From NCBI RefSeq assembly GCF_009760405.1, contig NZ_WRPP01000002.1:682001-746000 (forward strand): 64,000 nt of DNA, written 5' to 3'. The notes below the pieces were generated by a model. The model saw only the letters and a list, made by a program, of their open reading frames with translations. It was not told the origin of the DNA and did not search any database. The translations under genes were made by a program, and so were the position numbers. This DNA comes from Nocardia terrae (GTDB lineage Bacteria; Actinomycetota; Actinomycetes; Mycobacteriales; Mycobacteriaceae). Below, piece after piece: positions 61,098 to 64,000 of the stretch. The stretch's first letter is position 1, and every line of letters begins with the position of its first letter.

Positions 61098-61955
61098 ATG
61101 AGCGGAAAAGTGACGTCGCTGCGCGATCTGGATGGCGACCTGGCGGGGACGTATCGGCGCACCGAGAGCAGCGGTGCGGGAGTGGATGCCGCGGTGGTCG
61201 ACGCGGATCTGGCGGCGGTGCTGCGGGACGGGTACGTGATCCTGCGCGATCTGCTCTCGCCCGCCGAGCTGGACGCCATCCGCGCAGACGTGGGGCCGCT
61301 GCTGGATCTCAAGGGGCGCAACAACTTCGAGGGACATTCGACGCAGCGGATCTACAGCGTGCTGAACAAGACCCGCACCTGTGACCGGATCGCCGATCAT
61401 CCGCGCGTGCTGGCGCTGCTGGATCGGCTGTTCCTGCCGAACTACCTGCTGTCGATGCTGCAGGTGATCAATATCCTGCCCGGCGAGGACGCGCAGATGC
61501 TGCACACCGACGACGGGTTCTATCCGCTGCCGAGGCCGCGAAAGGCGTTGGGGGCGGCCACCATCTGGGCCATCGACGACTTCACCGCCGAGAACGGGGC
61601 GACCGATGTCGTTCCCGGCAGCCATCTCTGGGGTGATCGCCTGCCGGACGAATCCGCGCATCGTGAACCGGTGGTAATGCCCGCCGGTAGCTGCGTATTC
61701 TTCGTCGGCACGCTATGGCACGGCGGTGGCGCGAATCGTTCGCCGAATTCCCGCCTGGCCCTGACCGCTCAATACTGCGAACCGTGGCTTCGCCCGCAAG
61801 AGGCTTTCACGCTGTCGATGACGCGCGATACGGTCCGCGCGGTGTCGGAGGATATTCGCCGCATGCTGGGCTACAGCATTCATCCGCCCTTCATCGGGCA
61901 GGTCGACGGCATGCACCCGAAACGTCTGCTCGAACCCGGTGCTCAGCCCCTGTAG
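61098..61955 (+). CDS. Phytanoyl-CoA dioxygenase (PhyH) family enzyme
   Basis: 285 residues from the ATG at 61098, eight bases after AAAGGA. A non-heme Fe(II)/2-oxoglutarate oxygenase: HxD motif as HTDDGF, distal His in TLWHGGG and the Arg-containing NSRLALTAQ segment that would bind 2-oxoglutarate. PhyH-type enzymes hydroxylate acyl-CoA, mitomycin or ectoine-like substrates. It is under apparent control of the divergent TetR. Its substrate is unknown. Confidence 0.88.
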   Translation: MSGKVTSLRDLDGDLAGTYRRTESSGAGVDAAVVDADLAAVLRDGYVILRDLLSPAELDAIRADVGPLLDLKGRNNFEGHSTQRIYSVLNKTRTCDRIADHPRVLALLDRLFLPNYLLSMLQVINILPGEDAQMLHTDDGFYPLPRPRKALGAATIWAIDDFTAENGATDVVPGSHLWGDRLPDESAHREPVVMPAGSCVFFVGTLWHGGGANRSPNSRLALTAQYCEPWLRPQEAFTLSMTRDTVRAVSEDIRRMLGYSIHPPFIGQVDGMHPKRLLEPGAQPL

Positions 61956-61958
61956 TGC

Positions 61959-62123
61959 TCAGTTGACGAGTTCATGGGCGAGCTCGACGGCGGCCTTCAT
62001 ATCCGGCGCGTACCCCACGCGCCAATTGAGCCGATCGATCGGAGTGACCGACACCTTGTATCGATCCTCGACATGCTCGAACTTGACGATGGCCCGCTCG
62101 CTCAATGGCGCATGAGTCTTCAT
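61959..62123 (-). CDS. 54-residue hypothetical protein
   Basis: Starts at an ATG at 62123, preceded by GGAGAGG, and ends 3 bases beyond the convergent dioxygenase stop. The product is small and soluble (SERAIVKFEHVEDRYKVSV, later MKAAVELAHELVN), with no family that I recognise. A good ribosome site and an even amino-acid composition make it credible. Confidence 0.62.
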   Translation of the reverse strand: MKTHAPLSERAIVKFEHVEDRYKVSVTPIDRLNWRVGYAPDMKAAVELAHELVN

Positions 62124-62714
62124 GACATCCTCTCCTGACCCTGTAAAAGCGTCCGAGACGTAAGAAGAAATACCGAAACCAATAAAGCGGGCAGCTGCTT
62201 GCTCTCAATTAACTGTACGAGCGACCAGCTTCAGGAGATATGGGCAATTGTCCCATTCTTTCCCCACCCCCGCACTCGGGCGCGCCGATCCCACGACCAG
62301 CGACACAACAGCGACGCGCCGACAGTCATCCGCAACGACCCGACGCCGCGCCCGTCTCCCGGTCGGTTCCGATCCGCGCGACGCGACCGGAGTCGGGCAG
62401 CACTCGACCTGGGTTTGCGAGAGCCCTGATCCGACGTGCCGCGGATCAATCTCTGATTGCCCGGCGAGACTTCGCCGAGCCGGGCTGTCGCTGTCAGCCG
62501 TTGTGACGTGCCGCGGATCGGATTCTGGGGCCGAGTGGCTGGTGGGTTGTGGCGGTCGGCCATCGCGGCGTCGGCGGGGCTACCCGCCACGACGGGAGCG
62601 CCCGGCCAGGCCGCTGGGCGTTGTTACGCGGTGCCGTGCCCGAAACACGCGTGTCGCCCGGCCGATGACCGGGCGACACGTCGTATTTCAGTTGGTTGCC
62701 GTGCTGCCGCTTCG
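62124..62714. other. Intergenic region before the helicase
   Basis: 591 bases with no gene I can support. The first ~120 bases are AT-richer and should hold the promoter of the 54-residue gene. A strong hairpin near the helicase end is listed separately. Open frames crossing the region continue antisense to the helicase tail and have skewed Arg/Pro/Ser composition. Confidence 0.5.
62650..62680 (-). terminator. Hairpin downstream of the helicase gene
   Basis: CGTGTCGCCCGG and CCGGGCGACACG are perfect 12-base arms with a 7-base loop, 34 bases past the helicase stop. No U-tract; typical of high-GC terminators. Confidence 0.65.
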
Positions 62715-64000
62715 TCAGTTGGCGCGACGGCGGCGAGGTCCGCCGCCGGTGCGGGAGAATCCGGCCAGGCCGCCGGTGCTACCTGCGGGGGCCGCGCCGC
62801 GACCGCCTTGGCGCGCGGAGTTCAGTCCGCCGCGCTCGCTGTGGCGCGCGGCCTTGCCGGTCGAACCGCCGGTGCGTGCGCCGCGCTGCCCGCCTTCGAA
62901 ATCGCGTGCGCCGCTTTCGCGCTCACCGCGGCGGCCGGGTGTACGGGTGCCGGAGGCGTTGTCGAAGCGGCTGCCGCGCTGGTCGGACTCCGCCGAGCGG
63001 TCCGCGCGACGAGGGCGACCGGCCGTGCCGCCGTCGGAGCGGGCGCCGGGCTGGTAGCTCTCGCTGCCCTGCCCCGAACGGCGTCCGGGCCGACCGGCGG
63101 TGGCCGCCTCGCTCTTTCGCGAGCCTGCCCAGTCGGTGGTCCGCGCCTCCGTCTCGCGCACCGGACCGCGCCGCCGGCCGCGCGGCGCCGTGCTGCCCTC
63201 GCTGCCACGCGGCGTGCTCGGACGCTGCGCGTGTCGCACCGACTTCGCGGCCGGTGCGGCCTTCGCGACGGCACCGGTCTTGGCCCGGTGGGGAGTCGCC
63301 GTGTCCGAGAGTGGGACCAGCGGCGCGACATCGCCGATGAGGTCGGTGACCGCGGGGGAGTTGGCCGTGACCGCTTGCGGGGTGACGGTGATCTTGGCCT
63401 TGCGCATCAGGACCGCGAGGTCGTTGCGCTGGTCGGGAAGGACCAGCGTGATGACGTCGCCGGCGTTTCCGGCGCGCGCGGTGCGGCCGGAGCGGTGCAG
63501 GTAGGCCTTGTGTTCGGCGGGCGGGTCGACGTGGACGACGAGTTCGACGCCGTCGACGTGGACGCCGCGGGCGGCGACGTCGGTGGCGACCAGGACCTTG
63601 GCGTCGCCGGAGGCGAAGGTGGCCAGGTTGCGGTCGCGGGCGGGCTGGGAGAGGTTGCCGTGCAGGTCGACGGCCGGGATGCCCGCGGTGGTGAGCTGCT
63701 TGGCCAGCTTGCGGGCCTGATGCTTGGTGCGGGTGAACAGGATTCGGCGTTCGGAGCCCGAGGCCAGCCGGTGCACGACCGCGCGCTTGGCGTCGTTGGT
63801 GGAGACCTCGAACACATGGTGGGTCATGGCCGCCACGGGCGAGTTCGCCTCGTCCACAGAGTGTTTCACCGCGTCGGGCAGGAACCGGTTGACGAGCTTG
63901 TTCACGCCGTTGTCGAGGGTGGCCGAGAACAGCAGGCGCTGACCGGATTCCGGGGTGGCGGCCAGGATGCGGGTGACGCCGGGCAGGAAGCCGAGGTCGG
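62715..64000 (-). CDS. DEAD-box RNA helicase, C-terminal part, running off the window
   Basis: 428 codons are visible; the gene continues beyond 64000, so the Walker A and DEAD motifs are not seen. Present are motif III as SAT, ILFTRTKHQARKLAKQL (motif IV region), VLVATDVAARGVHVDGVELVVH (motif V) and HRSGRTARAGNAG (motif VI). After ~190 residues of helicase core a ~230-residue tail rich in Arg, Gly and Ser follows (for example RRGERESGARDFEGGQRGAR), ending in GGGPRRRRAN; such tails bind RNA nonspecifically. Probably involved in ribosome assembly, RNA turnover or cold adaptation. Confidence 0.9.
   Translation of the reverse strand, partial: DLGFLPGVTRILAATPESGQRLLFSATLDNGVNKLVNRFLPDAVKHSVDEANSPVAAMTHHVFEVSTNDAKRAVVHRLASGSERRILFTRTKHQARKLAKQLTTAGIPAVDLHGNLSQPARDRNLATFASGDAKVLVATDVAARGVHVDGVELVVHVDPPAEHKAYLHRSGRTARAGNAGDVITLVLPDQRNDLAVLMRKAKITVTPQAVTANSPAVTDLIGDVAPLVPLSDTATPHRAKTGAVAKAAPAAKSVRHAQRPSTPRGSEGSTAPRGRRRGPVRETEARTTDWAGSRKSEAATAGRPGRRSGQGSESYQPGARSDGGTAGRPRRADRSAESDQRGSRFDNASGTRTPGRRGERESGARDFEGGQRGARTGGSTGKAARHSERGGLNSARQGGRGAAPAGSTGGLAGFSRTGGGPRRRRAN

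Noticed and set aside
62248..63057. A 269-codon frame entering the helicase tail from the left
   Set aside because: Arg/Pro/Ser-rich and antisense to the helicase C-terminus over much of its length.

Overview
The window is a stretch of a high-GC actinobacterial chromosome, most likely Nocardia or a close relative in the Mycobacteriales. The pointers are a complete mce operon, a tandem TetR resembling Mce3R, a DosS/DosT-type heme sensor kinase, a Rv3377c-like terpene cyclase, ANTAR and cutinase genes, strong G/C bias at third codon positions and long open antisense frames. No rRNA, tRNA, CRISPR array or insertion sequence was recognised. The placement is an inference from gene content; no marker gene was available.

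Layout. 1-5.0 kb: a partial YVTN beta-propeller gene, two GAF-ANTAR regulators with a coupled small gene, an AraC regulator and a secreted cutinase. 5.1-10.7 kb: an E. coli-type arginyl-tRNA synthetase, divergent from a coupled glycosyltransferase/debranching-enzyme pair and a 41-residue Cys/His protein. 10.9-15.4 kb: a class I terpene synthase with a convergent AraC regulator, an acyl-CoA dehydrogenase relative, a PPOX-fold protein and a TetR repressor with a perfect palindrome in front of it. 15.4-19.3 kb: two tandem LtrA membrane proteins and a solute-binding lipoprotein.

19.2-39.7 kb is the core of the window. A single-module PKS (KS-AT-DH-cMT-ER-KR-ACP, no TE) is coupled by ATGA to an alpha/beta hydrolase whose nucleophile is Cys. 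Upstream on the same strand lies a tandem-TetR (Mce3R-like) gene, itself overlapping the last gene of an 11-gene mce lipid-import operon (two small membrane proteins, yrbEA, yrbEB, mceA-F, Mce-associated protein). An MpaB/DUF2236 oxygenase is divergent from the operon. The arrangement suggests a connected lipid synthesis/uptake locus under one regulator.

39.7-50.7 kb: a GT39 glycosyltransferase, an AraC/SDR divergent pair, a two-component system in kinase-then-regulator order, a class II diterpene-cyclase-like gene with a degenerate DxDD motif followed by a second AraC regulator that is a clear paralogue of the one beside the first terpene synthase, a hemerythrin-like protein and an arsenate reductase. 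50.8-54.2 kb: LysR-AzlC-AzlD-cysteine-desulfhydrase-like cluster ending near a strong hairpin. 54.2-58.9 kb: an accessory patch with a DUF6221 gene, a VOC remnant, a DosS/DosT-like kinase, a decayed NmrA-type gene and a DUF2625 gene. 59.1-64 kb: an EamA transporter, a SnoaL-like protein, a TetR/phytanoyl-CoA dioxygenase divergent pair around a palindrome, a 54-residue protein and the C-terminal part of a DEAD-box helicase that runs off the end.
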